This document shows, one piece after another, positions 10,470-19,314 of a DNA stretch of 52,383 nucleotides. Source of the stretch: Pseudomonadota bacterium (GTDB lineage Bacteria > Pseudomonadota > Gammaproteobacteria > Burkholderiales > JAKAFK01); the NCBI GenBank assembly GCA_021817985.1, contig JAKAFK010000017.1:1-52383 (forward strand), given 5' to 3'. Each line of letters starts with the position of its first letter. Within the stretch, counting starts at the first letter, position 1. The translations under genes were made by a program, and so were the position numbers. The notes under the pieces are model-generated. The model worked only from the letters and a program-made list of their open reading frames with translations, did no database searches and was not told the DNA's origin.

Positions 10470-12962
10470 TCATCCGCCTTCGTGCAGGGTCGGCATCGGG
10501 GGCCGCGCCAATACGCGGGCCATGGGCACGAGCGCCGCCGCGCATACCCCCAGTCCGCCTGCGAGAACGCCCGCAACCCACACCCAGAGGCTCACCGCAT
10601 AGGGAATGTCCAGCACGTGCCGGCTGAGCTCATAGCCGACGATGCTCGCTCCCAAAGCCGCAAGAAGGCCCGCAAAGCTCCCGATCAGCAGGAATTCAGC
10701 CAGTTGCCCCGCCAGAATCTGACGCCGCGTGGCGCCCAGCACCCGCAAGACCGCGGCCTCGTATATCCGCTCGTCCAGAGTCGCGCCGATACCGCCATAA
10801 AGGACCGCGATCCCTGCGGCGAGCGTAAAGGCAAAAATGAACTCCATCGCGCCGGCCACACGCGTCATGATGTCCCGCACTTGGCGAATGAGCGCATCGA
10901 CATTCACGACCGTGAGCCCCGGAAATTGGGTGACCATGCGATCCATCAGCCCGGCGCGCGCCGGCGGGACATGGAGCGCGCTAATGTAGCTCGTCGGAAA
11001 ACCCTGGAGCGCGGCGGGCGCGGCGACGACAAAGAAATTGACCTGAAAGCTGTTCCACTGCACGTGGCGCAAACTCGCGACCTGCGCCGTAAAGTCCGAT
11101 CCCGCGATCCGGAAGGTGAGGCGATCGCCCAGGCGAATGCCCAGCGTGGCGGCAATGCCATCTTCCACGGAGACCAATGGTTTGCCTGTGTCCTCCAGGG
11201 TCCACCAATGCCCCGCGACGACGTGGTTTCCGGTCCGCAGGGTCGCTCCCGACGACAGGCCGAATTCGCGCTCGACGAGCCGCCGCGCCCTCTCGGTCTT
11301 GTAGGACGCGGGCACCACCGTCCGCCCGTCGATGGCGATCAGACGCCCCAGGACCATGGGGTAGAGGCGTGGCTCCGGAAAACGGCTCGCCGCGAAGAAT
11401 GCCTGCAGGGCATCGCGTTCATCGGGTTGAATGCCTATGATGAAGCGGTTGGGGGCATCCGGCGGCACGCGCTCGAGCCAGTTGCGCTCCAGATCGCCGC
11501 GCACGAGCGTGAGCAGCAGGATGGCCATCAGGCCCAACGCAAACGCCACGGTCTGGAGCGTGCTCGTCGCGACACGCCGTCGCAAGCTGGCGAGGCCGTA
11601 CAGAAACGAAGGGCCGGCATGGCCGCGCCGCACCGATGCCAGCCGGATCAGGCCCACGGCCCCGAGCGCCGCCACGGCCACCGTACCGGCGAAGCCCGCC
11701 GCCACATAGGCCCCTGCACGCCAGGTATTCGCACGGGACACCAGCAGAAGGCCGACCAGCGCGAAGCCCAAGACGTAGGCCCCGAACTGGAGCGGCGTGG
11801 CATTGCGCCGTTCTCTGCGCAACACGCGCAGCGGGCGCGTGCGGGCGAGCTGAAGCACGGCGGGCAAGCCAAAACTCAAGGCGAGCGCCAAGCCGATGAG
11901 CCATGCCCCCAGCCCCGTCGACGCAGACGGCGCAGGCAGGCGCCCGACCACGAAGCGATGGAGCCATGCCGCGAGAAACGCCTGCCCGGCATAGCCCACG
12001 GCCACGCCGACGATCCCTGCGGCCGCCGCAAGCCACAAATACTGGTAGCCATACAGTCGGAAAACGCCGGCACGCGTTGCGCCCAAGCAGCGCGCAATCG
12101 CGACCCCATCGCGGGCGCGAAGCAGGAATTGCCGGGACGCGATCGCCACCGCCACTGCCGCCAATGCCACGCTCACCATCGCAGACAGCGCCAAATAGGC
12201 CCGCGCCTGGGCGAGCGCCGAGCGCACCTGCCGTTCGGCGTCGTGGGGCACCTCAAGGCGCTCCCCGATGCCCATCCGGCTCCCGGCCCAGCGACGAAAC
12301 GCTAAGAGGCTCTTCGTTGGGCCCGCAAGGAGCAGCCGATAGCTCACGCGGCTCCCGGGTTCGATGAGCCCCGTCCTGGCCAGGTCGGAGACATTGATCA
12401 GCACATGCGGCGCAATGGAAAAGAATCCCCCCTGTGCATGCGGCCAATCGAGGAGGACGGCTGCGATCTTGAACCGGGCGTCACCCAAACCGACCCGATC
12501 GCCCACCTTCGCCCCCAGTTCCGCCAGCAGCCGCGGCTCGACCCAAATCGTGCCGGGCGCGGGGATGCCCGTCGCGGCGACCCCCGGACGCGCCGGCGCC
12601 GACGCGATCTTGACCGTCCCCCGCAGGGGGTAGCCCGCACCCACCGCCCGAATCTGCGCGAGATGGTTCACCCGCGCGCCGCGCACCATGCTTGGAAACG
12701 AGAGGCTGCGGGCCATCGCAAGGCCCAGGCGGCGCGCCTCCTGTGAAAACGGCGCGGGCAGGGGCTCATCCGAAACCACGACCAGGTCGGCGCCCAGCAT
12801 CTGCACAGCCTGCCGGGCAAGGCTCGCCTCGACGCGCCCCGCGAAGAACCCCACGGTGCTGACCGCCGCCACGGCCACCAAAATGGCCAGCGCCAGGACG
12901 CGCAGCTCGCCGGCCCGCAAGCTGCGGGCGAGCATGCGAAGCGAGAGAAGGAAGATCGCCAT
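10470..12962 (-). CDS. ybbP: FtsX-family ABC transporter permease (YbbP)
   Basis: Large permease of the YbbAP/FtsX type, 830 residues with an N-terminal membrane segment at about 20-40. A large MacB-like periplasmic domain, a central block of membrane helices (about 260-480), a second periplasmic domain and three C-terminal helices follow. Two FtsX domains are visible, each with the conserved RRRDGVAIARCLGA-like or ILRVLGATRRQI-like coupling region. Partner ATPase ybbA lies 12 bases upstream in the same direction. YbbAP is thought to move hydrophobic compounds or lipoprotein-like substrates; the substrate here is unknown. The ybbA-ybbP pair beside divergent tesA matches E. coli. Confidence 0.92.
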   Translation of the reverse strand: MAIFLLSLRMLARSLRAGELRVLALAILVAVAAVSTVGFFAGRVEASLARQAVQMLGADLVVVSDEPLPAPFSQEARRLGLAMARSLSFPSMVRGARVNHLAQIRAVGAGYPLRGTVKIASAPARPGVAATGIPAPGTIWVEPRLLAELGAKVGDRVGLGDARFKIAAVLLDWPHAQGGFFSIAPHVLINVSDLARTGLIEPGSRVSYRLLLAGPTKSLLAFRRWAGSRMGIGERLEVPHDAERQVRSALAQARAYLALSAMVSVALAAVAVAIASRQFLLRARDGVAIARCLGATRAGVFRLYGYQYLWLAAAAGIVGVAVGYAGQAFLAAWLHRFVVGRLPAPSASTGLGAWLIGLALALSFGLPAVLQLARTRPLRVLRRERRNATPLQFGAYVLGFALVGLLLVSRANTWRAGAYVAAGFAGTVAVAALGAVGLIRLASVRRGHAGPSFLYGLASLRRRVATSTLQTVAFALGLMAILLLTLVRGDLERNWLERVPPDAPNRFIIGIQPDERDALQAFFAASRFPEPRLYPMVLGRLIAIDGRTVVPASYKTERARRLVEREFGLSSGATLRTGNHVVAGHWWTLEDTGKPLVSVEDGIAATLGIRLGDRLTFRIAGSDFTAQVASLRHVQWNSFQVNFFVVAAPAALQGFPTSYISALHVPPARAGLMDRMVTQFPGLTVVNVDALIRQVRDIMTRVAGAMEFIFAFTLAAGIAVLYGGIGATLDERIYEAAVLRVLGATRRQILAGQLAEFLLIGSFAGLLAALGASIVGYELSRHVLDIPYAVSLWVWVAGVLAGGLGVCAAALVPMARVLARPPMPTLHEGG

Positions 12963-12974
12963 GAGCGCGGGGCC

Positions 12975-13679
12975 TCAGGCGTCTTCGGGCTGCGGGAGCG
13001 CCTGCAAGGCGCCCTCGTGCAATTGCAGCCGGTGCGCACAGCGCGCGGCCAGCGACTCGTCATGGGTGACGAGCACGAGCGTGGTCCCCTGCTCGCGGTT
13101 GAGCGCAAACAGGAGGTCGATGATCCGGGCGCCGGTCGCCGTATCGAGATTGCCCGTCGGCTCGTCGGCGAAAAGCAGCCGCGGGCGCGCGACGAACGCG
13201 CGAGCGATGGCAACCCTTTGCTGTTCGCCGCCGGAGAGCTGGCTCGGATAGTGTCTTGCCCGCTCCTTCAAGCCCACGCGCGCCATGATTTCCAGGGCGC
13301 GGGCGCGCGCACCGCGCACGCCGGCCAATTCCAGGGGCAACATGATGTTCTCCAGCGTATTCAAGGCGGGCAACAGATGGAAAGACTGGAAGACGAAGCC
13401 GATCATGCGGCCGCGCAATTTCGCCCGGGCATCCTCGTCTAGACTGAAGAGGTCGGCCCCGTCGAGATGGACCCGGCCGCCGCTCGGCACGTCGAGTCCG
13501 GCCAGAAGACCCAGCAGTGTGGTCTTTCCGGATCCGGATGCGCCGAGGATGGCGACGGAGTCCCCGGCCCTTACGGCCAAATCGACCGAGCGCAGGATGA
13601 CCAGGCGCTCGCCGTCGACCGCGACTTGCTTCGACAGGCCGGTCGCCTGCACAATCCAATTTTTGGGGTCGTCTGCCAT
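12975..13679 (-). CDS. ybbA: ABC transporter ATP-binding protein YbbA
   Basis: ATPase of the YbbAP exporter, LolD/MacB-like subfamily. The start ATG at 13679 gives MADDPKNW. An upstream in-frame ATG exists but would lie inside tesA and is not needed. Walker A GASGSGKT at residues 46-53, the ABC signature LSGGEQQR at 148-155, and Walker B LLFADEPTGNLD at 168-179 are all intact, as is the switch His in VTHD. The protein has 234 residues. Its start codon shares two bases with the divergent tesA start, so each promoter must lie inside the other gene. Confidence 0.95.
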   Translation of the reverse strand: MADDPKNWIVQATGLSKQVAVDGERLVILRSVDLAVRAGDSVAILGASGSGKTTLLGLLAGLDVPSGGRVHLDGADLFSLDEDARAKLRGRMIGFVFQSFHLLPALNTLENIMLPLELAGVRGARARALEIMARVGLKERARHYPSQLSGGEQQRVAIARAFVARPRLLFADEPTGNLDTATGARIIDLLFALNREQGTTLVLVTHDESLAARCAHRLQLHEGALQALPQPEDA

Positions 13680-14316
13680 GTGGGCTCGCCTCTTGCTGCT
13701 CGTTGCGTTGATAGGGGCGCCCGCCTGGGCGGCCGGTCCTCCCATCATTATGGTCTACGGCGACAGCCTGTCGGCGGGCTACGGGCTGGCCACGCAGACC
13801 GACTGGGTGAATCTGCTGCGCCATCGGCTGGCGCAGGCGGGCTACCCGGACGAAGTGGTCAATGAAAGCATCAGCGGCGAGACGACGGCCGGGGGGCGCT
13901 CCCGGATCCGGGGCGCCTTGAGCGCCTACCACCCCGCGATCGTGATCCTCGAACTCGGTGCCAATGACGGCCTGCGGGGCCTGCCGATCACGAGCGCCCA
14001 GGGCAACCTGGCCGCGATCATCGCGGCCTGCCAAGCCGCGCATGCCCAGGTTCTGTTGGTCGGGATGCGCCTGCCCCCCAACTATGGCCCCCCCTACACG
14101 CAAGACTTTCAGGACATGTACGCGGATCTCGCCAGGCGTTATCGGCTGCCGCTCGTGCCCTTCATGATGGCGGGCTTCGCCGCCGATCGCAGCCTGTTTC
14201 AGGCGGACAACCTCCACCCCAACGCGCGCGCGCAGCCCTTGATGCTCGCCAACATCTGGAAAGCACTCGCGCCGCTGCTCAAGCGCCCGCGAGATGCGGC
14301 GCCGGCAAGACGATAA
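13678..14316 (+). CDS. tesA: Periplasmic SGNH esterase/thioesterase TesA
   Basis: Multifunctional acyl-CoA thioesterase I / protease I / lysophospholipase L1 of the SGNH family, exported to the periplasm. A signal peptide covers residues 1-19 (cleavage near AWAA). The four blocks are GDSL with nucleophile Ser30, Gly68 in SGETT, Asn96 in GAND, and Asp177/His180 in DNLH. At 212 residues it matches E. coli TesA. The ATG at 13678 overlaps the ybbA ATG on the other strand by two bases, a linkage also known in enterobacteria. The 3' end overlaps the convergent histidine kinase gene by 38 bases. Confidence 0.95.
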   Translation: MWARLLLLVALIGAPAWAAGPPIIMVYGDSLSAGYGLATQTDWVNLLRHRLAQAGYPDEVVNESISGETTAGGRSRIRGALSAYHPAIVILELGANDGLRGLPITSAQGNLAAIIAACQAAHAQVLLVGMRLPPNYGPPYTQDFQDMYADLARRYRLPLVPFMMAGFAADRSLFQADNLHPNARAQPLMLANIWKALAPLLKRPRDAAPARR

Positions 14317-15646
14317 CGAAAGCGGCGCCTCCCAGAACGCTGTCGCCGACGGTGACCGAGCCCCCGTGGAGCTCGGTGAACGCACGCACCAAGGCGAGTC
14401 CCAGCCCCGTTCCCGACAAGGTGCGGGAGGGGTCGACCCGGGTGAAACGGTCGAAGATCTTCTCGCGCATGTCCGGCGGGATGCCGGGACCGTTGTCTTC
14501 CAGCACGAGTTCGACGCTATGCAGCCGGCGCCCGGCGGACAGCCGCACGCGGCCGCCGTTGGGGACATACTTGAGCGCATTGTCGAACAGATTCGACAAC
14601 ACTTGCGCCATCAGTTGGCGATCGCCGCCGATGGTCAGCCCTTCCTCGATGTTGCTTTCCAGCGCGAGGCCGCGCTCTTCCGCGCTATAGGCATAAAGCT
14701 CCACCATCTCCGCCAGGAAGGCCGACAGGTCCAGCATGGTCCTTTTGATCCGCATGCCGCCGGCCTCGGCCTGCCCCAGCGAGAGCAGCGAATTGAAGGT
14801 CATCTGCATCCCCGACAGCTCGTCCAGGACACGCTCGAGCGTCGCACGCGCGGTGGCCGGATCGTCTTGCTGCAAGGCAACCTCGACGTCGGCGCGAAGC
14901 CGGGTGAGCGGACTGCGCAAGTCATGGGCGATATTGTCGCTCACCTGCCGCACCCCTTGCATCAGCCGATCGATGCGATCGAGCATGGCATTCACGTTGA
15001 GCGCCAGCGTCGCAAACTCGTCCGCCCCTTGCACCGGCATGCGGCTCGACAAGTCACCCGATTTGACGATCTTCCGCGCGAGGCGATTGAACGCTTCGAT
15101 GCGCGCGTGGAAACGGTGGGCGACCAGAATGCTCATGGTCACGCCGAGCAGGACGACGAGCCCCTCGACTCGCACGAACACGCGAAAGAAACTGTCTTTG
15201 AGCGCCTGCGCGTCCAGCGAGCTCCGTGCCGCAAAAACGGTCATGCCGCCCAGCCGGAAATCCAGCACCCGCGCATCGAGCGCTGTTCCTTGGGGAGACA
15301 CGACGCTCAGGGCTTGAATCGCGCCCCTGGCCTTCAAGCCGGGAGGCAGCTTGAGATCCCCATCCTCGAACACCACGCGGCCCGTGCCGTCGAGCACGCG
15401 GTAACCGAGGTCGGCCCGTCCGTCGGCGGCGAGTTCATCCTCGATCGACCGGCGCAGCCCGGCAAGCCCCGTGCGGTCCTGCTGAAGGATGAACAGGTTC
15501 TCCTGGCTGCGCAGACTTTGGTCGATCTGGCGCCGCGACATGTCGGACAACTGCAGGCCCAGGTAGCCGAAGATCAGAAGGGAGCCAATCGTGTAGAAAA
15601 GCAGCAGCCCCAGCATGAGCCGGCCGGGAGCGGTGAGCCAGGTCAT
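14279..15646 (-). CDS. OmpR-partner sensor histidine kinase
   Basis: Membrane sensor kinase of 455 residues. Transmembrane segments lie at about 10-31 and 158-177, enclosing a periplasmic region of about 125 residues with no recognisable fold. A HAMP linker follows, then the H-box with phospho-acceptor His241 in IAHDLRSPLT. The catalytic domain has N-box NLFDNALKY, G1 EDNGPGIP and G2 GTGLGLALV. It overlaps the regulator gene by four bases (ATGA), so the pair is co-translated. The stimulus is not deducible. The C-terminal end overlaps the convergent tesA 3' end. Confidence 0.93.
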   Translation of the reverse strand: MTWLTAPGRLMLGLLLFYTIGSLLIFGYLGLQLSDMSRRQIDQSLRSQENLFILQQDRTGLAGLRRSIEDELAADGRADLGYRVLDGTGRVVFEDGDLKLPPGLKARGAIQALSVVSPQGTALDARVLDFRLGGMTVFAARSSLDAQALKDSFFRVFVRVEGLVVLLGVTMSILVAHRFHARIEAFNRLARKIVKSGDLSSRMPVQGADEFATLALNVNAMLDRIDRLMQGVRQVSDNIAHDLRSPLTRLRADVEVALQQDDPATARATLERVLDELSGMQMTFNSLLSLGQAEAGGMRIKRTMLDLSAFLAEMVELYAYSAEERGLALESNIEEGLTIGGDRQLMAQVLSNLFDNALKYVPNGGRVRLSAGRRLHSVELVLEDNGPGIPPDMREKIFDRFTRVDPSRTLSGTGLGLALVRAFTELHGGSVTVGDSVLGGAAFVIVLPAPHLAGA

Positions 15647-16326
15647 CCAGTCGTCCGCAGGACGTATCCGGAGCCTCGCACAGTGTGGAGCAGCGGGGTC
15701 GCGAACTGCTTGTCGATCTTGAAACGCAGCCGGCTGATATGCACGTCAACGACGTTGGTCTGGGGATCGAAGTAAAGATCCCACACGTTTTCCAGGAGCA
15801 TCGTACGGGTCACGACCTGATCCGCATGGCGCACCAGGTATTCCAGGAGCCGGAACTCCCTGGGTTTCAGGGTGATTTCTTGCCCTCCCCGCGAGACGGA
15901 GCGCTTGAGCAAGTCGAGCCTGAGATCCGCCGCCTCCAGCGTCGTGAGCGCCGCCACATCGCTGCCTTGAGCGCGGCGGAGCAGGGCCTCGATACGTGCC
16001 TGCAGCTCGGAAAACGCATAGGGCTTGACCAGATAGTCGTCGCCCCCGGACCGCAGTCCCGCGACCCGGTCATCCACCTCGCCGCGCGCGCTCAGAATCA
16101 GCGCCGGCGTGTGGTAATCGTCCTGACGCAGGCGTTTGAGCAGCGAAAGGCCGTCGAGCTCGGGGAGCATGACGTCGATCAGCCACAGCGCATAGTCGTG
16201 CTCTTGCGCCATCACGAGGCCTTGGCGCCCGTTGAAGGCGATGTCCACCTCGTAGCCGAAACTGCTCAAACCTTTGCGCAGCAGGTCGGCTGCCGTCGCA
16301 TCATCTTCGACAACCAGAACTTTCAT
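15643..16326 (-). CDS. OmpR/PhoB-family response regulator
   Basis: DNA-binding response regulator, 227 residues from the ATG at 16326 (MKVLVVEDD). An in-frame ATG further upstream would add 17 residues that do not belong to the receiver fold. The receiver has Asp8/Asp9, phospho-acceptor Asp51 in LIDVMLPELDG, Ser79 and Lys100. The C-terminal winged helix runs through the usual LKPREFRLLEYL and RLRFKID blocks. It is co-translated with the histidine kinase downstream. The target genes cannot be identified from this window. A palindromic extended -10 (TGCTAGCAT) lies at 16368-16376. Confidence 0.94.
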   Translation of the reverse strand: MKVLVVEDDATAADLLRKGLSSFGYEVDIAFNGRQGLVMAQEHDYALWLIDVMLPELDGLSLLKRLRQDDYHTPALILSARGEVDDRVAGLRSGGDDYLVKPYAFSELQARIEALLRRAQGSDVAALTTLEAADLRLDLLKRSVSRGGQEITLKPREFRLLEYLVRHADQVVTRTMLLENVWDLYFDPQTNVVDVHISRLRFKIDKQFATPLLHTVRGSGYVLRTTG

Positions 16327-16367
16327 GGTCCATAGTCCGTTGAGCGGCGCATTCGCCACACGGCCCG

Positions 16368-16377
16368 ATGCTAGCAT
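16368..16377 (-). promoter_or_regulatory. Possible extended -10 for the two-component operon
   Basis: ATGCTAGCAT is a 10-bp palindrome about 40 bases before the regulator start. On the minus strand it contains TGC-TAGCAT, an extended -10 with 4/6 matches. It could equally be an operator. Evidence is weak. Confidence 0.3.
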
Positions 16378-16419
16378 GCAGCCCTTCTACCTCGATATTA
16401 CAGAACGTTCATCAGGCAC

Positions 16420-17460
16420 TTACAGCACCTTGACCTTGCATTCCCCTTCCACCATGCGGCCAATCACCGCGGCTCGCGAGAACCCTTGCGCGGCGAAGAG
16501 TGACAGCACGGCGGGCGCGCTCGCCGCATCGCACGAGACGAGAAGTCCTCCGCTCGTTTGCGGATCGCACAGCAGCTTTTGCTGCCAGGAAGGCAGGTCC
16601 GCGGGCAGCACGACGTCCTGCCCATAACTCGCCCAGTTCCGCTCGATGGCGCCCGGCCCGAATCCCTCGCGCGCCAAGTCCGCGGCGATGGGCAGCAGGG
16701 GCAAGCCGGCAAACTCGATTTCCGCGCCGAGCCGCGAACCGCGGCAGAGCTCGAGCAAATGGCCGAGCAGCCCGAATCCGGTGACGTCGGTCATCCCATG
16801 AACGCCGCTCATGCCGGCCAAGTCCCCTCCAGGCGTGTTGAGCTGTGTGGTGCTCGCCAACATCTCGCTATAACCCGCCGGTGTCAGGGCACCTTTCTTG
16901 AGGGCGGCACTCAGGATGCCGACGCCTAATCCCTTGCCCAGGATGAGAACATCCCCGGCGCGCGCCTGGTCGTTGCGCTTGACCCGATCCGGATGCACCA
17001 CGCCCAGGGCGACGAGCCCATAGATCGGCTCGGGGGCATCGATGGAATGCCCGCCCGCCAGCGGAATGCCCGCTTGCTCGCATACCGCTTCGCCGCCCGC
17101 GAGAATCGAACGGATCGTCGCAACAGGCAGCTTGTCGACCGGCATGCCGACGATAGCCAAAGCCAGGATGGGACGCCCGCCCATCGCATAGACATCCGAA
17201 AGGGCATTCGTCGCGGCGATACGTCCGAAATCGAACGGATCATCGACGATCGGCATGAAGAAGTCGGTGGTCGCAACGACGGCTTGGCTTTCGTTCAGGC
17301 GATAAACGGCCGCATCGTCGCTGGTTTCGGTGCCGACCAGCAGGTCGGGATGGGCAAATCGGGCGGCCGAGTTGGCCAGGATCTCTTTGAGGACGCCCGG
17401 GGCAATTTTGCACCCGCAGCCTCCGCCGTGAGAAAATTGGGTTAGTTTGACTTCGTTCAT
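16420..17460 (-). CDS. selD: Selenide, water dikinase SelD
   Basis: Makes selenophosphate from selenide and ATP, the selenium donor for tRNA 2-selenouridine and selenocysteine. The N-terminal catalytic loop is GGGCGCK with Cys15/Cys17 and Lys18. The active-site residue is Cys, so no selenocysteine readthrough is needed. The TTDFFMPIVDDP, GGHSIDAPEP and CDPQTSGGL blocks are all present, and the 346 residues are full length. It is divergent from the selenouridine synthase gene, with 25 bases between the starts. No selA or selB is in the window. The functional link visible here is to tRNA selenation. Confidence 0.97.
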   Translation of the reverse strand: MNEVKLTQFSHGGGCGCKIAPGVLKEILANSAARFAHPDLLVGTETSDDAAVYRLNESQAVVATTDFFMPIVDDPFDFGRIAATNALSDVYAMGGRPILALAIVGMPVDKLPVATIRSILAGGEAVCEQAGIPLAGGHSIDAPEPIYGLVALGVVHPDRVKRNDQARAGDVLILGKGLGVGILSAALKKGALTPAGYSEMLASTTQLNTPGGDLAGMSGVHGMTDVTGFGLLGHLLELCRGSRLGAEIEFAGLPLLPIAADLAREGFGPGAIERNWASYGQDVVLPADLPSWQQKLLCDPQTSGGLLVSCDAASAPAVLSLFAAQGFSRAAVIGRMVEGECKVKVL

Positions 17461-17485
17461 GGAATTTTAGGGATCGATCAGCCAC

Positions 17486-18529
17486 GTGGATAGCGCTACC
17501 GTAGCACAGTTGCACGACTTTGACGAGGTTATCGACGCCCGGAGCCCCTCGGAATTCCTGGACGATCACGTCCCGGGCGCCCGGAGCCTCCCCGTCCTGG
17601 ACGACGCGGAGCGCGCCTCGATCGGAACCCTGTACAAGCAGAGCTCGCCCTTCGAAGCCAAGAGACAGGGGGCGGCGCTCGTCGCGCGCAACATCGCGCG
17701 CCACCTCGAGCAGCATTTCAGCGACAAGCCCAAGGGCTGGCGACCCCTCGTCTATTGCTGGCGGGGCGGCAAACGCAGCGGCTCGCTGACGCACGTTCTG
17801 AAGGAAGTCGGCTTCGACGCGCGGCAGCTCGAAGGCGGCTACAAAGCCTATCGGCGAGCCGTCATGGCGGATCTCGACCGGCTTCCGTGCGCGCTGCAAT
17901 TTCATGTCGTCTGCGGACTGACCGGCACCGGGAAAAGCCGGCTCCTTCAAGCGCTTCAGCTGGAAGGCGCACAGGTTCTCGATCTCGAAGCCTTGGCCTG
18001 CCATCGCGGCTCGGTGCTCGGAGGCCTGCCCCTCGACCGCCAGCCGCCGCAGAAACTGTTCGAAAGCATGGTGTGGGACACGCTCACGCGCATGGATCCG
18101 TCGCGGCCTGTTTATGTCGAATCCGAGAGCCAGCGCATCGGCAATCTCCGAGTGCCCGACCCCCTGATTCAGTCCATGCGGCAAGGCCGGTGCCTGCGCG
18201 TCGAAGCGGACCGGGCCGTCCGGCTCCGGCTTCTCAAGGAAGAATACGCGCATTTCCTGGAAGACCCCGACACCCTTTGCCGCCAGCTCGACTATCTGGT
18301 GAACCGGCACGGGCACGACATGGTCCACGCGTGGAAGAGGCTCGCCGCCCAAGGGGAGTGGGATGCGTTGGTCGCCGACCTGCTGGAGAAACACTATGAC
18401 CCGGCCTACCGCCAATCCATCACCCGGCATTTTCCCCAGTTTCCCCATGCGCGCCTGGTGCAAGTCACCGATTCGAGCGACGAAAGCCTGCGGCAAAGCG
18501 CGCGGCAGGCCTTGTCCACCCCCGATTGA
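17486..18529 (+). CDS. mnmH: tRNA 2-selenouridine synthase MnmH (SelU)
   Basis: Converts 2-thiouridine at the tRNA wobble position to 2-selenouridine through a geranylated intermediate, using selenophosphate. It has an N-terminal rhodanese domain with catalytic Cys91 in VYCWRGGKRSGS. A P-loop domain with Walker A GLTGTGKS at residues 144-151 follows. The length of 347 residues is close to E. coli YbbB. The start is GTG at 17486; no ATG lies nearby upstream. It is divergent from selD, its substrate supplier, and the short gap means the pair shares one regulatory region. Confidence 0.95.
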   Translation: MDSATVAQLHDFDEVIDARSPSEFLDDHVPGARSLPVLDDAERASIGTLYKQSSPFEAKRQGAALVARNIARHLEQHFSDKPKGWRPLVYCWRGGKRSGSLTHVLKEVGFDARQLEGGYKAYRRAVMADLDRLPCALQFHVVCGLTGTGKSRLLQALQLEGAQVLDLEALACHRGSVLGGLPLDRQPPQKLFESMVWDTLTRMDPSRPVYVESESQRIGNLRVPDPLIQSMRQGRCLRVEADRAVRLRLLKEEYAHFLEDPDTLCRQLDYLVNRHGHDMVHAWKRLAAQGEWDALVADLLEKHYDPAYRQSITRHFPQFPHARLVQVTDSSDESLRQSARQALSTPD

Positions 18530-18569
18530 GCGCAACGCGCGCCCTGGCTTGGCGTGCGCGCAGACCCGG

Positions 18570-18597
18570 TTGACGCGCGATGGGCAGATGCTATCTT
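18570..18597 (+). promoter_or_regulatory. Sigma70-type promoter for the host-attachment gene
   Basis: TTGACG, a 16-base spacer, and TATCTT. The -35 matches 5/6 and the -10 matches 4/6. The predicted transcript start is about 60 bases before the ATG at 18663. Confidence 0.5.
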
Positions 18598-18662
18598 AAA
18601 GACAGGGAACTCTTAAATTTGTTGCGTCGAATCGCCCCCTTACCGACCGTCGAGCGCATTCT

Positions 18663-19100
18663 ATGGCCACCTGGATCCTGACTGCCAACGCAAGTACCGC
18701 CCGTTTGTACAGCAATCTTGGGCCGAACAAGGGCCTGCAACTCGTCCGGGAATTCGACCATCCGGAAAGCCGAGAAAAGGCCTTGAATCTCGTATCGGAC
18801 CGCCCCGGCCACAATCAAGGGCACGGCAACGGACATGGCTCCTATGTGCCCGCCACGGATCCCAAATCCAACGAAGCGGACCGCTTCGCCCAAGAATTGG
18901 CGAGAGAGCTCGAGCAAGGACGTGCGACGAACAGCTACGACCGCGTGATCCTTCTCGCCTCGACCCCGTTCATCGGAATCCTCAACAGCCGGCTGACCGA
19001 GCGCGTGCGTACGCTGGTGACCGAACGCATCGAGAAGGATTACACGCGGGCCACCGAAAAGGAACTCGCGTCGTATCTCGAACCGTACATTTTCCTATAG
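18663..19100 (+). CDS. Host-attachment family protein (PF10116-like)
   Basis: A 145-residue protein resembling the 'protein required for attachment to host cells' family, named after an Agrobacterium attachment locus. Its biochemical function is unknown, and it is common in free-living proteobacteria. It begins WILTANASTARLY and ends with the VRTLVTERIEKDYT...SYLEPYIFL region characteristic of the family. A Gly/His-rich loop (GHNQGHGNGHGS) lies at about residues 55-67. No signal peptide or membrane segment is present, so it should be cytosolic. It is monocistronic, with its own promoter and a hairpin after the stop. Confidence 0.82.
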   Translation: MATWILTANASTARLYSNLGPNKGLQLVREFDHPESREKALNLVSDRPGHNQGHGNGHGSYVPATDPKSNEADRFAQELARELEQGRATNSYDRVILLASTPFIGILNSRLTERVRTLVTERIEKDYTRATEKELASYLEPYIFL

Positions 19101-19123
19101 GCGGCGCTCGGACGCCGCTGTTT
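19100..19123 (+). terminator. Terminator-like hairpin after the host-attachment gene
   Basis: GCGGCG, a six-base loop and CGCCGC start immediately after the stop codon, followed by TGTTT. The stem is strong, but the U tract is short. Confidence 0.45.
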
Positions 19124-19271
19124 CGCACCCTGCCCTCGCGCCCCGAGCCGGGGACACGCGACCGTTCCATTGGTGATTCCCGTCTGCACGGCCCCGGGAT
19201 CAAGTCCCCATCCGTGCACTTTTCGCCGCGCATCCTCGCCGATGGACTGGTGCCTTCTCGCGCAGAAGCGA

Positions 19272-19277
19272 TAAAAT
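19272..19277 (+). promoter_or_regulatory. Candidate -10 for the TPR/ATP-grasp gene
   Basis: TAAAAT (5/6) lies 38 bases before the start codon. No good -35 is seen. Low confidence. Confidence 0.3.
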
Positions 19278-19314
19278 CATTCAACGCAGTGCCTTCCCCG
19301 ACAACGCCAAGCCA

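Noticed and set aside
9171-12305. Open frame of 1044 codons on the plus strand
   Set aside because: It lies antisense to purT and ybbP, which have clear domains. It is Arg/His-rich with no family signal, a common by-product of high-GC third-position bias.
16420-17460. Possible selenocysteine codon in SelD
   Set aside because: The catalytic loop reads GGGCGCK with Cys codons, so no UGA readthrough or SECIS element is required.
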